Of a DNA stretch of 46,517 nt, positions 14,438 to 22,353 are shown in pieces. Both the position numbers and the translations under genes were made by a program. Where the stretch lies: NCBI GenBank assembly GCA_910578765.1, contig CAJTRW010000015.1, forward strand, positions 1 through 46,517, in the 5' to 3' direction. Origin of the DNA: an uncultured Christensenella sp. GTDB taxonomy: Bacteria > Bacillota > Clostridia > Christensenellales > Borkfalkiaceae. The stretch's first letter is position 1; each line of letters starts with the position of its first letter. The notes beneath the pieces were generated by a model, which had not been told where the DNA came from, made no database searches, and saw only the letters and a list, made by a program, of their open reading frames with translations.

Positions 14438-14997
14438 TCCCCTTCCCGTCAAAAAAATACAGCATCATCTACGCCGATCCTCCGTGGGGCTATCAGAATA
14501 AGGCTACCCGTGCCGCCGCCGACAAACATTACGGAACGATGTCGATCGAGGATCTCAAAAATATGCCCATCGGCAACGGGGGGGGGTGCTTAGCAGCTGA
14601 CGACTGTGCGCTGTTTTTATGGGCAACTTTCCCGATGCTGCGAGAAGCTCTCGATTTAATAGCCGCGTGGGGTTTCAAGTATAAAACGATCGCCTTCAAC
14701 TGGGTAAAGCAAAACAAGCGAGGCAACGGGCTTTTTTGGGGGCTCGGGAACTGGACGAGAAGTAATTCGGAAATATGCTTGCTTGCAATCAAGGGCAAAC
14801 CTAAGCGCGTCAGCGCATCCGTTCACAGCGTTGTTATGACGCCTTTACAAAAACACAGCCAAAAGCCCGACGAAGTTCGCGATCGCATCGTGGAGCTTAT
14901 GGGCGATCTGCCGCGGATCGAGCTATTCGCCCGTTCGGCAGCGGAAGGCTGGGACTGCTGGGGAAATGAAGCCCCGCAAAATAACACCGAAATCTAA
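14434..14997 (+). CDS. MT-A70 family adenine-N6 DNA methyltransferase, with poly-G tract
   Basis: 187 aa. The catalytic motif DPPW lies at 15-18, and HYGTMSIEDL, ALFLWAT, KTIAFNWVK, NSEICLLAIKG and RIELFARS follow in MT-A70 order. It should methylate adenine at N6 using SAM. Nine consecutive G at 14578-14586 encode Gly49-Gly51 just before the CALFLWAT segment. A change of one G either way puts TAG or TGA in frame within about five codons, so this tract could switch the gene off. At G9 the frame is intact. GGAGG precedes the ATGA overlap with the previous gene. First of four methyltransferases in this operon. Confidence 0.9.
   Translation: MIPFPSKKYSIIYADPPWGYQNKATRAAADKHYGTMSIEDLKNMPIGNGGGCLAADDCALFLWATFPMLREALDLIAAWGFKYKTIAFNWVKQNKRGNGLFWGLGNWTRSNSEICLLAIKGKPKRVSASVHSVVMTPLQKHSQKPDEVRDRIVELMGDLPRIELFARSAAEGWDCWGNEAPQNNTEI
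14578..14586 (+). repeat. Poly-G tract (G9) in the MT-A70 gene
   Basis: Nine G in a row inside the coding region, frame intact. With eight G the next codons are GGT GCT TAG. With ten they run GTG CTT AGC AGC TGA. Both stop at once, so slippage here would act as an on/off switch. Confidence 0.85.
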
Positions 14998-15013
14998 AAA
15001 GGAGGAAATCCAA

Positions 15014-15307
15014 ATGAGCAACAACACAACCACGGAAACCCGCCGCGAAAGTTACGAAGCGATCACGACGGAAGCCAGCAAGCGCGGCGCGCTTATACTC
15101 GACGTTCTCGGCAATAGGCAGATGACCGTCGACGAAATCGTGTACGAGCTTATCGAACGCCGCGAGATCCTGCACTTTGACCGCAACTTCGTCGCTCCTC
15201 GGCTTACCGAGCTCAAGGAAGCGGGCGCGGTCGAAGTAATCGGGAAACGCAAAAGCCCCCGCACGGGGAAGAACGTCGCCGTCTGGGCGAGAAAATCGAA
15301 AAATTAA
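15014..15307 (+). CDS. Small winged-helix-like phage protein
   Basis: 97 aa. The start at 15014 is chosen over 14966 because GGAGG precedes it. The segments LILDVLGNRQMTVDEIVYELIER, VAPRLTELKEAGAVEVIGKRKS and a final strand pair follow a winged helix-turn-helix pattern, as in small MarR-like or restriction-regulator domains. It could regulate transcription in the methylation operon or bind DNA for another role. The function is not established. Confidence 0.7.
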   Translation: MSNNTTTETRRESYEAITTEASKRGALILDVLGNRQMTVDEIVYELIERREILHFDRNFVAPRLTELKEAGAVEVIGKRKSPRTGKNVAVWARKSKN

Positions 15308-15317
15308 GGAGAAAGCT

Positions 15318-15782
15318 ATGAACAACCAACAACCCACCAGCAACTTATTAAAGCGCGAAACCTACAAAGCGATCAAACGCATGGAACGCGAGCAACTGAG
15401 CGCTTACGTCTCAAATATTTACATAAAAGGCTTTCAAGCCGGACAAAAAGCCGCCGCCCCGAACGCGCTGCTGAACGCGTTCCGCGACACGCTCCTCTCC
15501 GTTGCGGACATCGGGCCCACCAGAGCCGACGCTATTATCAAGCGCCTTTCGGACACCTTAAAGCTCGACGCGGCTGCGGAACAGCCCAAACCCGCACCCG
15601 CTTCGGACGCGGTCAAGCGACTTGCCACCGAGCTCTACGATTGCGGAATGGACTGCTGCAAGATCTGCGTTCACGATCGCGAATGCAACGCACCCGAGAA
15701 TTATCGGGAAGATGCCGAAAACGATCGCGACAAATGCATCGCGGGCATTGTCAGCTTCGCGGAAGGAGGCGGCAATGAATAA
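15318..15782 (+). CDS. Phage protein with helix-hairpin-helix-like and Cys motifs
   Basis: 154 aa, AAGGAG upstream. The segment VADIGPTRADAIIKRL (about 57-72) resembles a helix-hairpin-helix, which binds DNA non-specifically. The C-terminus has a cysteine set (CGMDCCKICVHDREC, about 113-127) that could bind zinc or a cluster. An Ala/Pro linker separates the parts. It ends in GGGNE, which encodes the next gene's ribosome-binding site, and overlaps that gene by 8 bases. The family is not recognised. Confidence 0.68.
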   Translation: MNNQQPTSNLLKRETYKAIKRMEREQLSAYVSNIYIKGFQAGQKAAAPNALLNAFRDTLLSVADIGPTRADAIIKRLSDTLKLDAAAEQPKPAPASDAVKRLATELYDCGMDCCKICVHDRECNAPENYREDAENDRDKCIAGIVSFAEGGGNE

Positions 15783-16194
15783 CGCAACCCCGAAGGATCC
15801 GATTATCAAACGCGCAAAGGTCAAAGGCACAGGGCTTCCTATCGACGGGCACACGCTGACCTTCGGCTTCTGGGCTTACGACGGGCACAAACAGCCGCAC
15901 TTGTTAGACTGGGAAAAAGACGCCGACGAGGCGGTTATGAAAACGATGCACCAAACGGACGAACTCTACAGCAAGATGCCGCTCGAAGAATTTGCAAAGC
16001 TCTGGGCGGCGGGCGAGTACGAAAGCGACGGCGCCTTCTGCATCGCGCCCGAATGTGTCGAAGTCGTCAATATCGAATGCAACGCCGAGAACATCAGCAA
16101 CAGCACCGTCGTGCAAGGGAATCGGGCAGAAACGATTACCGTCGAGAACAAGGTGCAGATCAACAGCAACAACGGAGGCGGCGGCAATGAATAA
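15775..16194 (+). CDS. Phage protein sharing a motif with the repressor
   Basis: 139 aa from ATG 15775 (GGAGG 5-6 bases upstream; the open frame from 15622 overlaps the previous gene). The N-terminal ~95 residues are an unrecognised mixed alpha/beta domain (HTLTFGFWAYDGHKQPHLLDW). Residues about 105-124 (NSTVVQGNRAETITV) closely match the segment behind the repressor's DNA-binding domain (NSAVVQGNTATTLIV). Such Asn/Val/Gly repeats occur after the HTH in clostridial phage repressors and may form a small beta structure. A role as a repressor partner is possible but inferred. It ends in GGGGNE and overlaps the next gene by 8 bases. Confidence 0.66.
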   Translation: MNNATPKDPIIKRAKVKGTGLPIDGHTLTFGFWAYDGHKQPHLLDWEKDADEAVMKTMHQTDELYSKMPLEEFAKLWAAGEYESDGAFCIAPECVEVVNIECNAENISNSTVVQGNRAETITVENKVQINSNNGGGGNE

Positions 16195-17515
16195 CGACCA
16201 AATAAAACCCAAAGGCACCGCCGACGGCGTTCCCGTCTACTGCTCGCACGACGTGATCGTTAAGACGGCAGATATGAAGCCGAACCCGAAGAACCCGAAC
16301 CAACACCCTGACGAACAGCTCCGCCGCCTCGGCGCCATAATTCGCGCCGCAGGCTGGCGCAACCCGATCACGGTCAGCACTCGCTCCGGGCTTATCGTTC
16401 GCGGACACGGGCGGCTTCTGGCGGCTCAAATGGCAGGGCTGAACGAAGTGCCGGTTGATTATCAGAACTATGCAACGGAAGCCGACGAACTGGCGGATCT
16501 TGTCGCAGACAACCGCATCGCCGAGCTCTCCGATCCCGATATGCAAAAACTCGCGGAAGTGTTCGCGTCAATCGAAGGCACCGACACTTCTCTCGATCTG
16601 ACTGGTTACAGTCAAGACGAATACGCCGAACTTTCCGCCGCCTTCTCGGACGCGGTTCATACGGAAAGCCTGCCCGAAGATCCCGACGAAATTCTTCCCG
16701 AAGTTCAAAAGGACGCGGTAACGCGCAAGGGCGACTTATGGATCTGCGGCAAGCACCGCGTCTATTGCGGCGACAGCACAAATGCGGGCGACGTCGCGGC
16801 GCTTATGCAAGGCGAGAAGGCGGCGATGTGCTTCACGGATCCACCGTGGAACGTCGCGATCGGACTCAGCTCCAACCCGAAGCACCGCCAGCGCGAAGGT
16901 ATGCTCAACGACAATATGCCCGAAGCGGAATTTGAGAAATTCGTCAGCGGCTTCGCCCGCCAGCTCGTTGACAACGTCGAAGGCGATCTTTACTGCGTAC
17001 TCGGCGCCAGCGAGTGGCCCACTCTTGACAAATGCCTGCGGGCGGTCGGCTATCACTGGAGCGCGACGATCATCTGGGCAAAGGACACCTTCGTTCTCGG
17101 TCGAAGCAAATACCACCGCCGCTATGAGCCTATATGGTACGGCTGGCACAATAGCGGAAAAAGCTCGTTTTGCAATCGTCGCGACTTAGACGACGTCTGG
17201 GAAGTCCCGCGTCCGAAGCGGTCGAAAGAACACCCTACGATGAAGCCCGTGGATCTCGTAAGAAAAGCAATCGCAAACAGCAGCACCGTCGGCGATCTCG
17301 TTTTGGATCTATTCGGTGGCAGCGGAACGACGATGATCGCCGCCGAGTATGAAGAGCGCCGCGCCGCTATGCTGGAACTGAACCCGAAGTACGTCGACGT
17401 CATCGTTCGCCGATATATTCAGACTACAGGGCGGCGGGACGTCAAATGCATCCGTAACGGTGCAGAGCTTGCGGCGGCGGAAATTGCAGACATTTTCAAG
17501 GAGACGGAAGAATGA
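16187..17515 (+). CDS. ParB-domain / beta-class DNA methyltransferase 1
   Basis: 442 aa. The N-terminal ParB/sulfiredoxin-like domain (about 15-115) contains NPKNPNQHP and GHGRLLAAQ (73-81). The methyltransferase domain has DPPW (218-221) before FGGSGTT (376-382), the beta-class order of N6-adenine or N4-cytosine enzymes. ParB-fused methyltransferases are frequent in phages and usually lack a matching restriction enzyme. The start at 16187 overlaps the previous gene and is preceded by GGAGG; the longer frame from 15992 is rejected. It is paralogous to the gene at 23982 in its N-terminal domain, but its catalytic half differs. The specificity is unknown. Confidence 0.9.
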   Translation: MNNDQIKPKGTADGVPVYCSHDVIVKTADMKPNPKNPNQHPDEQLRRLGAIIRAAGWRNPITVSTRSGLIVRGHGRLLAAQMAGLNEVPVDYQNYATEADELADLVADNRIAELSDPDMQKLAEVFASIEGTDTSLDLTGYSQDEYAELSAAFSDAVHTESLPEDPDEILPEVQKDAVTRKGDLWICGKHRVYCGDSTNAGDVAALMQGEKAAMCFTDPPWNVAIGLSSNPKHRQREGMLNDNMPEAEFEKFVSGFARQLVDNVEGDLYCVLGASEWPTLDKCLRAVGYHWSATIIWAKDTFVLGRSKYHRRYEPIWYGWHNSGKSSFCNRRDLDDVWEVPRPKRSKEHPTMKPVDLVRKAIANSSTVGDLVLDLFGGSGTTMIAAEYEERRAAMLELNPKYVDVIVRRYIQTTGRRDVKCIRNGAELAAAEIADIFKETEE

Positions 17516-18195
17516 ACAAGACAAGAATCGACTGGTGCGACAGCACCGTGAACCCCGTCGTCGGGTGCCCTAACGGCTGCGAATGGTGCTATGCACGGCG
17601 GCAAAATAAACGGTTCCATTATGTGGAGAACTGGGAAAAGCCCGAGTTCAAGCCCGACGTTTTGAAAAAATTCGGAAGCAAAAAGCCCCGCGCGGTATTT
17701 ATCGACAGCATGAGCGACATCGGGTGCTGGCGGGATGAATGGCTTGTCGAAGTTCTTCAGACAATGGCGAACAACCCGCAACACGACTATATCGCCCTGA
17801 CAAAGACGAGCCTGCCCGCACTCAATAAGAAGATCGGCGCCGCACTTGCAATAGTCGACGGAGACTTCGACCTGTATATCGGGAAATCTATCACGACGCA
17901 GGTGCAAGCGGACGCTTTCCGTGCGGAGAATGAAATTATCGACTTTTTGAGCATAGAGCCGTTGCTCGAACCCATTGACCTGAAAGACGGCGCACAAATG
18001 ATCCACGCGATCATTATCGGAGCGGAAACAGGAAACCGCAAAGGCAAAGTCAAACCCGCCGCCGACTGGGTGCGCGATCTCGTAAAACAGGCGGACAGCA
18101 ACAAGATCAGCGTGTTTATGAAGGAAAGCCTTCGCTCGATAATGGGTGCCGAGTTCCGTCAGGATCCGCTTCCGTGGCGGAGGATCGGCAAATGA
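17512..18195 (+). CDS. DUF5131 (phage Gp37/Gp68) protein with CxxxCxxC motif
   Basis: 227 aa. The N-terminus has IDWCDSTVNPVVGCPNGC and Cys19, Cys23, Cys26 in CxxxCxxC spacing, the pattern that binds the [4Fe-4S] cluster of radical SAM enzymes. Later segments (AVFIDSMSDIG, YIALTKTSLPAL, FLSIEPLLEP, AIIIGAETG) fit DUF5131 and its TIM-barrel-like fold. The family's reaction is not known to me. Located by ATGA overlaps between two methyltransferases, it could be a SAM-using modification enzyme; this is inference from context. Confidence 0.85.
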   Translation: MNKTRIDWCDSTVNPVVGCPNGCEWCYARRQNKRFHYVENWEKPEFKPDVLKKFGSKKPRAVFIDSMSDIGCWRDEWLVEVLQTMANNPQHDYIALTKTSLPALNKKIGAALAIVDGDFDLYIGKSITTQVQADAFRAENEIIDFLSIEPLLEPIDLKDGAQMIHAIIIGAETGNRKGKVKPAADWVRDLVKQADSNKISVFMKESLRSIMGAEFRQDPLPWRRIGK

Positions 18196-19719
18196 TACAT
18201 CTCGGCGACGTAACGAAAATAGACGGATCCGCCGCCCCTCTCGTCGACGTTATAATCGGCGGAAGCCCCTGTCAGGATCTTTCCGTCGCTGGGAAACGTG
18301 CAGGGCTGGACGGAGCCCGCTCCGGGCTGTTTATGGAGCAAATCAGAATAATCAAGCAAATGCGAAGGAGATGCCAAGATGCTGGAGCAAATGAAATTAG
18401 ACCTCGATACTTTGTGTGGGAGAACGTCCCCGGAGCCTTCAGCTCCAACGGCGGCGAGGACTTCCGCACCGTGCTCGAAGAAATCTGCAGAATCGTCGAC
18501 GAAGGCGCCCATGTTCCTCGACCTCACGCGGGGGGGGGGTACGCTCTGGAGAACAAGCGGAGCGATCGTGGGCGACGGGTATTCCGTTGCGTGGCGGGTG
18601 CTCGACGCTCAATTCTGGGGAGTCCCCCAGCGTCGCCGTCGCATCGCACTTATCGCAGATTTTGGAGGCGCGACCGCTCCCGAAATACTATTTGTCGGCA
18701 ACAGCGTGTCAGGGCGTACTGAGACGGGCGGAACGACGCGGCAAGGATCTTCCGCCGATATTGAAGGCGGCGCTGGAGCGGCAATCGGCTTTGATTATTT
18801 GCAAGGATCAGGATCCCGCGGAATAGGTGCCGAAACCGAACGCTGCGGAACAATCCGAATACAGCCGCATATCGCAGTATGTCAAAAGCCGATCGGCTTC
18901 AACTACACCAACAGCATCACGGCGAAAACAAACCCGACAATCGACAAAGCCGAAGCTCTTCGTGCTTCGGGTGGCGGCGGCGCCGCCGTGTGTTACGCCT
19001 TAGACCGCGCATCGTTCAATCAGGGAATTAACGCGCAATACAATCCGAGTATTACCGATGACGGAATTATTCAGACGATTGTTTCAAAAGGTCCGGGCGC
19101 CGTGTGCGTGAAAGACAGCGCCGAAGTATATGACGCTCGCGGAAACGGCAACGGGGAAATAGTTCCGACTATTACAGGCGACCACAATGACCGCATAACG
19201 GACTACACGGCGGTCGTAACGCAAAAGCCTACATACTGTCTGCAGGGCAACGGAATCGACCGCACGGAAAAATCGGGATGCAACGGAAAAGGCGTCAAGG
19301 AAGGCGTGTGTTACACCCTGAACACCACCGACCGCCCGGCGGTAAGCGACGGCGCCGAAGGTTACATAGTCCGCCGCCTGACGCCGCTCGAATGCGAACG
19401 ACTGCAGGGCTTCCCGGACGGCTGGACGGACATCGGCGAATGGGTGGATGTGAAAGGCAAGACGCGGCAAACCACGGACGCGGCAAGGTATAAGGCGCTG
19501 GGTAATTCAATCGCGATCCCGCCGTGGAAATGGGTGCTCAAGCGTTTATGTGCCAATTACGAACGCGATGCCACTATGGCGAGCTTATTCGACGGGATCG
19601 GCGGCTTCCCGCTCATCTGGGAACGCCTGAACGGCGCGGGCACCTGCATCTGGGCGAGCGAGATCGAAGAGTTCCCGATCGCCGTAACAAAAAAACATTT
19701 TCAAGGAGCAACGGTATGA
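18192..19719 (+). pseudogene. C5-cytosine DNA methyltransferase, circularly permuted, out of frame at G10
   Basis: The frame starting at 18192 has GGSPCQDLS (catalytic Cys27) and VWENVPGAFSSN (75-86), then breaks at ten G (18530-18539) and would end at 18722 (176 aa). The +1 frame downstream continues the enzyme: DGYSVAWRVLDAQFWGVPQRRRR (motif VIII), a long target-recognition region, RRLTPLECERLQGFP (IX) and YKALGNSIAIP (X), to 19719. One G less would join them into about 508 aa. Motif I, SLFDGIGGFPL with ASEIEEFPIAVTKKHF, which normally starts such enzymes, is here at the very end (about 19578-19707). The gene is therefore circularly permuted and currently off, or needs slippage. It is coupled by ATGA at both ends. 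Confidence 0.85.
18530..18539 (+). repeat. Poly-G tract (G10) that breaks the C5 methyltransferase
   Basis: Ten G in a row between motif VI and motif VIII. Nine G would restore one continuous frame (Ala-Gly-Gly-Gly-Thr-Leu-Trp). Ten leads to a stop about 60 codons later. The intact MT-A70 tract upstream also has nine. Confidence 0.9.
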
Positions 19720-20048
19720 AAAAACAAACAAACCCCTACCGCGGCGGAGTCGAGTGTTCTCTCAATATTACACGCCAGACCAACACGAAAGGAATGAAGG
19801 TTATGACGACGCGCGAAACGCCTACGACTCACAACTACGGCAAGCTGATCGTTTTCGACTGCGCCAAATGCGGCACAAATCTCTGCGCTTGCTATGAAAC
19901 GGATCCCGCCCGCGGCGGCGGAATACACGAAGAATGGCACTATTGCAGTAAATGCGGCAACCCGCTCGACTTCGGCGAGTTCTATCATAAGCCGGAACAG
20001 CCCGATCCGCCGCCTACGTCGGACGACGACATTAAATTCGAGGAGTAA
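19716..20048 (+). CDS. Zinc-ribbon phage protein, unknown
   Basis: 110 aa from 19716, where AAGGAG precedes and the start overlaps the methyltransferase stop (ATGA); ATG 19803 is a weaker alternative. Two CxxC pairs (CAKCGTNLCAC about 50-60; CSKCGN about 77-82) suggest a zinc ribbon. The acidic tail (PPPTSDDDIKFEE) is probably disordered. The function is not recognised; its position directly after the C5 enzyme suggests co-expression. Confidence 0.68.
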   Translation: MKKQTNPYRGGVECSLNITRQTNTKGMKVMTTRETPTTHNYGKLIVFDCAKCGTNLCACYETDPARGGGIHEEWHYCSKCGNPLDFGEFYHKPEQPDPPPTSDDDIKFEE

Positions 20049-20051
20049 TGC

Positions 20052-20339
20052 ATGGAAACGAAAAAAGAACAACCTTTCAACGGGATGAAATGGGAAAAGA
20101 CGTCGAGCACAAGCTGGGAAGCCCGCGGACAAAACGGCACTTTCTATCTGAAAGCCAACTGCGGCGGCTGGCGCGGGGAATACATCCCGACAAACCCCTA
20201 CGGCAAACGGTTCTATTTGCGCTGGACGAAGAAGATCCGCGAGATCAAGGACTGGTGCGAAAATAATCACTACTGGGAGGAACCGAAGCGTGAAAACCCT
20301 GTCAATATGGCAACCATACGCAAGCCTTATAGCGATTAA
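20052..20339 (+). CDS. Small phage protein, unknown
   Basis: 95 aa, GAGGAG upstream of the ATG. It is rich in Trp, Lys and Tyr (GMKWEKTSSTSWEARG, GGWRGEYIPTNPYGKRFYLRWTKKIREIKDW), suggesting a compact beta-sheet domain with a helix. It overlaps the ASCH gene start by 50 bases, so the two are coupled. I do not recognise the family. Confidence 0.66.
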   Translation: METKKEQPFNGMKWEKTSSTSWEARGQNGTFYLKANCGGWRGEYIPTNPYGKRFYLRWTKKIREIKDWCENNHYWEEPKRENPVNMATIRKPYSD

Positions 20340-20766
20340 AGCCAAGCAATATGAAACGCGGGGCTGGGCGACGAAATATCGCGGCCCGCTCTTGATCCAC
20401 GCCGCCGCCAAGTCGCCCGCCGCCGTTTACAAGATACTCGATAACGACGTCGTCGGGGAGATCGAGAAGGCGCTCGCTCCACTCGGCTCTACGAGCGAGA
20501 ATATCGGGCACCTGCGGGCGAAATGCCTGCCGCTCGGGAAAGTGATCGCGATCGCAAATTTGACCGACTGCATTGAAATAACGCCCGCATTCGCCGCGTC
20601 CGTAAGTGCGGAAGAAAGAGCCTTCGGCGACTGGACGCTCGGACGGTATGCGTGGAAGCTCGAAAGCGTGAACCCGCTCCCGTTCTTCATTCCCGCCAAA
20701 GGACAACAAGGGATCTGGAACTTCCAGACCGACAAAATCAACGAAAAAGGAGAATATACCCAATGA
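20290..20766 (+). CDS. ASCH-domain protein
   Basis: 158 aa, GTG start with GGGAGG upstream. The N-terminus MKTLSIWQPYASLIAIKAKQ and ETRGW, the strand GPLLIHAAAKSP and the late WKLESVNPLPFFIPAKGQQGIW match ASCH domains. These PUA-like domains bind RNA or modified nucleosides, and some members hydrolyse acylated cytidine. Phage copies are common next to nucleic-acid modification genes; the substrate here is unknown. It overlaps the next gene by 4 bases. Confidence 0.85.
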   Translation: MKTLSIWQPYASLIAIKAKQYETRGWATKYRGPLLIHAAAKSPAAVYKILDNDVVGEIEKALAPLGSTSENIGHLRAKCLPLGKVIAIANLTDCIEITPAFAASVSAEERAFGDWTLGRYAWKLESVNPLPFFIPAKGQQGIWNFQTDKINEKGEYTQ

Positions 20767-21569
20767 GCGCACAAAGCGACTACAAGGCGGCGGCTGCCGC
20801 ACTCGAAAAGTTCTGCAACGAAGAGACAAACTTCGCCGTCGAGATTCTGACGGAAAACTACCCCCTGAGCGTAAAGTTCACACCCAACGCGCAGATGAGC
20901 CTGTTCGATTCGGAAAATTACACCGTCGACGAAAACGGAGAGATCGGCAATATACTCATCAGCGTCGGGCAGTCTACCCGCGTTCTATCCACGCTTCGCT
21001 TCAAAATGGACGCGAAGCTCATGAAGAAAATGATCAAGCTCTCCGAAAAGGTCGGCAACGCATATCTTCACGCTTTCCGCGAAGGTGCCCAGTTTGCGCC
21101 CGCGGCAATCGAGAAGGCGACGGATCTATTTGTCGACGAGCTCTGGAAAACCTGCATCCCCGATACGTCGGTCGTGATATTCAACAGCCGCAAATACAAG
21201 CAGGCGCTGAATACCGTGCTCAAGAGCGTTCTTTCCGGCGACGAGGTAAAGATCCCCGATGATCTTCCCGAGTCGCCTCCGCGCAAATATCGGGCTGACA
21301 TATCGCTCTATAATCTATTCCCGACAAATGCGGACGAATCGCCCAGCGACCACGTCGGCGGCGACGTCGAATACTTCACGGAAGGCGAGGATCTCGAAGC
21401 CGTGAGAGACGAAGCCGTCAATCAAATCGCCAGCGTTTGCTTATCGCGCGACATTCCCGCAGGGCAGAGCTTCGGAATAGTTTTGACGCTTTCCTGCAAC
21501 GATGAGCACGTCGATACCGACGAAGGATCCGCGACGTGGGACGGTTCGGAGGTGCATATTGAAATTTAA
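20763..21569 (+). CDS. Phage protein, unknown
   Basis: 268 aa from 20763, where GGAG precedes and ATGA overlaps the ASCH stop; the longer open frame from 20652 is rejected. The protein is acidic with mixed helices (MKKMIKLSEKVGNAYLHAFREG) and strands (FGIVLTLSCNDEHV), with no motif I recognise. Its C-terminal codons carry the GGAGG used by the next gene, which begins at TTG 21559. Confidence 0.75.
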   Translation: MSAQSDYKAAAAALEKFCNEETNFAVEILTENYPLSVKFTPNAQMSLFDSENYTVDENGEIGNILISVGQSTRVLSTLRFKMDAKLMKKMIKLSEKVGNAYLHAFREGAQFAPAAIEKATDLFVDELWKTCIPDTSVVIFNSRKYKQALNTVLKSVLSGDEVKIPDDLPESPPRKYRADISLYNLFPTNADESPSDHVGGDVEYFTEGEDLEAVRDEAVNQIASVCLSRDIPAGQSFGIVLTLSCNDEHVDTDEGSATWDGSEVHIEI

Positions 21570-21744
21570 CGCCACCCGCCGCCCGCGGCGATGCGTTATA
21601 TGCGGCGCGGCTATCAAGACCGAGTACGGACACAATGCACAACCGATCGCTGCGGGAACGTGCTGCGACGTCTGCAATTACAGCGTCGTCGTGCCGGCAA
21701 GAATAGCCGCCGCCTTAAATCAAGGAGGAAATCGGAAACAATGA
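21559..21744 (+). CDS. Small zinc-ribbon phage protein
   Basis: 61 aa from a TTG start at 21559, chosen because GGAGG lies 6 bases upstream; no ATG fits. The pattern CVICGAAIKTEYGHNAQPIAAGTCCDVCN and VVVPARI is one I recognise from many Firmicutes phage proteins with four or five zinc-binding cysteines. Role unknown; it overlaps genes on both sides. Confidence 0.75.
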   Translation: MKFNATRRPRRCVICGAAIKTEYGHNAQPIAAGTCCDVCNYSVVVPARIAAALNQGGNRKQ

Positions 21745-21935
21745 AATGTGCAGACTGCGAAAACTGCAAATTCGAGCAATGCAACGGCGGTGTGAACCGC
21801 TTCTATTGCACACATCCTGCGGCGGCGGCAAGCGTAAACGCAGGCGCCCGCCTGATCGCGAGAACCGAACGGCACAGCACGGAGCTTCCCGTCAAGACAG
21901 CGCCGCGCTGGTGCCCTATCAAATACGACAAATAA
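21741..21935 (+). CDS. Small Cys-rich phage protein
   Basis: 64 aa from ATG 21741 (ATGA overlap, GGAGG about 13 bases upstream within the previous gene). Cysteines at MKCADCENCKFEQC, YCTHP and WCPIKY suggest one metal site. Small proteins with this CxxCxxC...C pattern are frequent in clostridial prophages; the function is not known. Confidence 0.68.
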   Translation: MKCADCENCKFEQCNGGVNRFYCTHPAAAASVNAGARLIARTERHSTELPVKTAPRWCPIKYDK

Positions 21936-21945
21936 GGAGACCGAC

Positions 21946-22353
21946 ATGAGTAACCAATTCAAATCAGTTTACACCAACGATCCCGCGAATATGGTCGCGG
22001 AAGCATTCGCGGAGCTTTACCCCGATGCCAAATACGAAGCGGCGCTCGCGCCCGAACTGTACGACGACAAAGGAACCCCTATATGTTCCTGCATCACGTT
22101 CCCGAATGAAGGCGACGATGCGGACGCGGTTCCGATTATCGTCGTCAACTCCCAGCTCGGCGTCGAAATCGCCGCCGCTGAGCTCGCGATGCAACTCATC
22201 CACGCCGCTCTCGGCTTTGAAAGCCTGAAGGGCGGGGAAGCCTACGACGCGGCGCTTAATGCCCTGAAGGTAAGATATAACGAAATCGGGAACGAACGCT
22301 TCCCCGAAAGCGCGGAGGCGGCGGAACCCGTCGGAGGTGGCGGCAATGAGTAA
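21946..22353 (+). CDS. Phage protein, unknown
   Basis: 135 aa, AAGGAG upstream. It has the segments DPANMVAEAFAELYPD, VPIIVVNSQLGVEIAAAELAMQLIHAALG and YDAALNALKVRYNEIG. The central helix carries His in an EIAAAELAMQLIHA context, loosely like a metallopeptidase helix, but no HExxH is present. Ends in GGGGNE and overlaps the next gene by 8 bases. Confidence 0.7.
   Translation: MSNQFKSVYTNDPANMVAEAFAELYPDAKYEAALAPELYDDKGTPICSCITFPNEGDDADAVPIIVVNSQLGVEIAAAELAMQLIHAALGFESLKGGEAYDAALNALKVRYNEIGNERFPESAEAAEPVGGGGNE

Noticed and set aside
18192..18722. Reading the first part of the C5 methyltransferase as a complete small enzyme
   Set aside because: It lacks motifs VIII, IX, X and I, and its last ~60 residues after the G-run are shadow-like.
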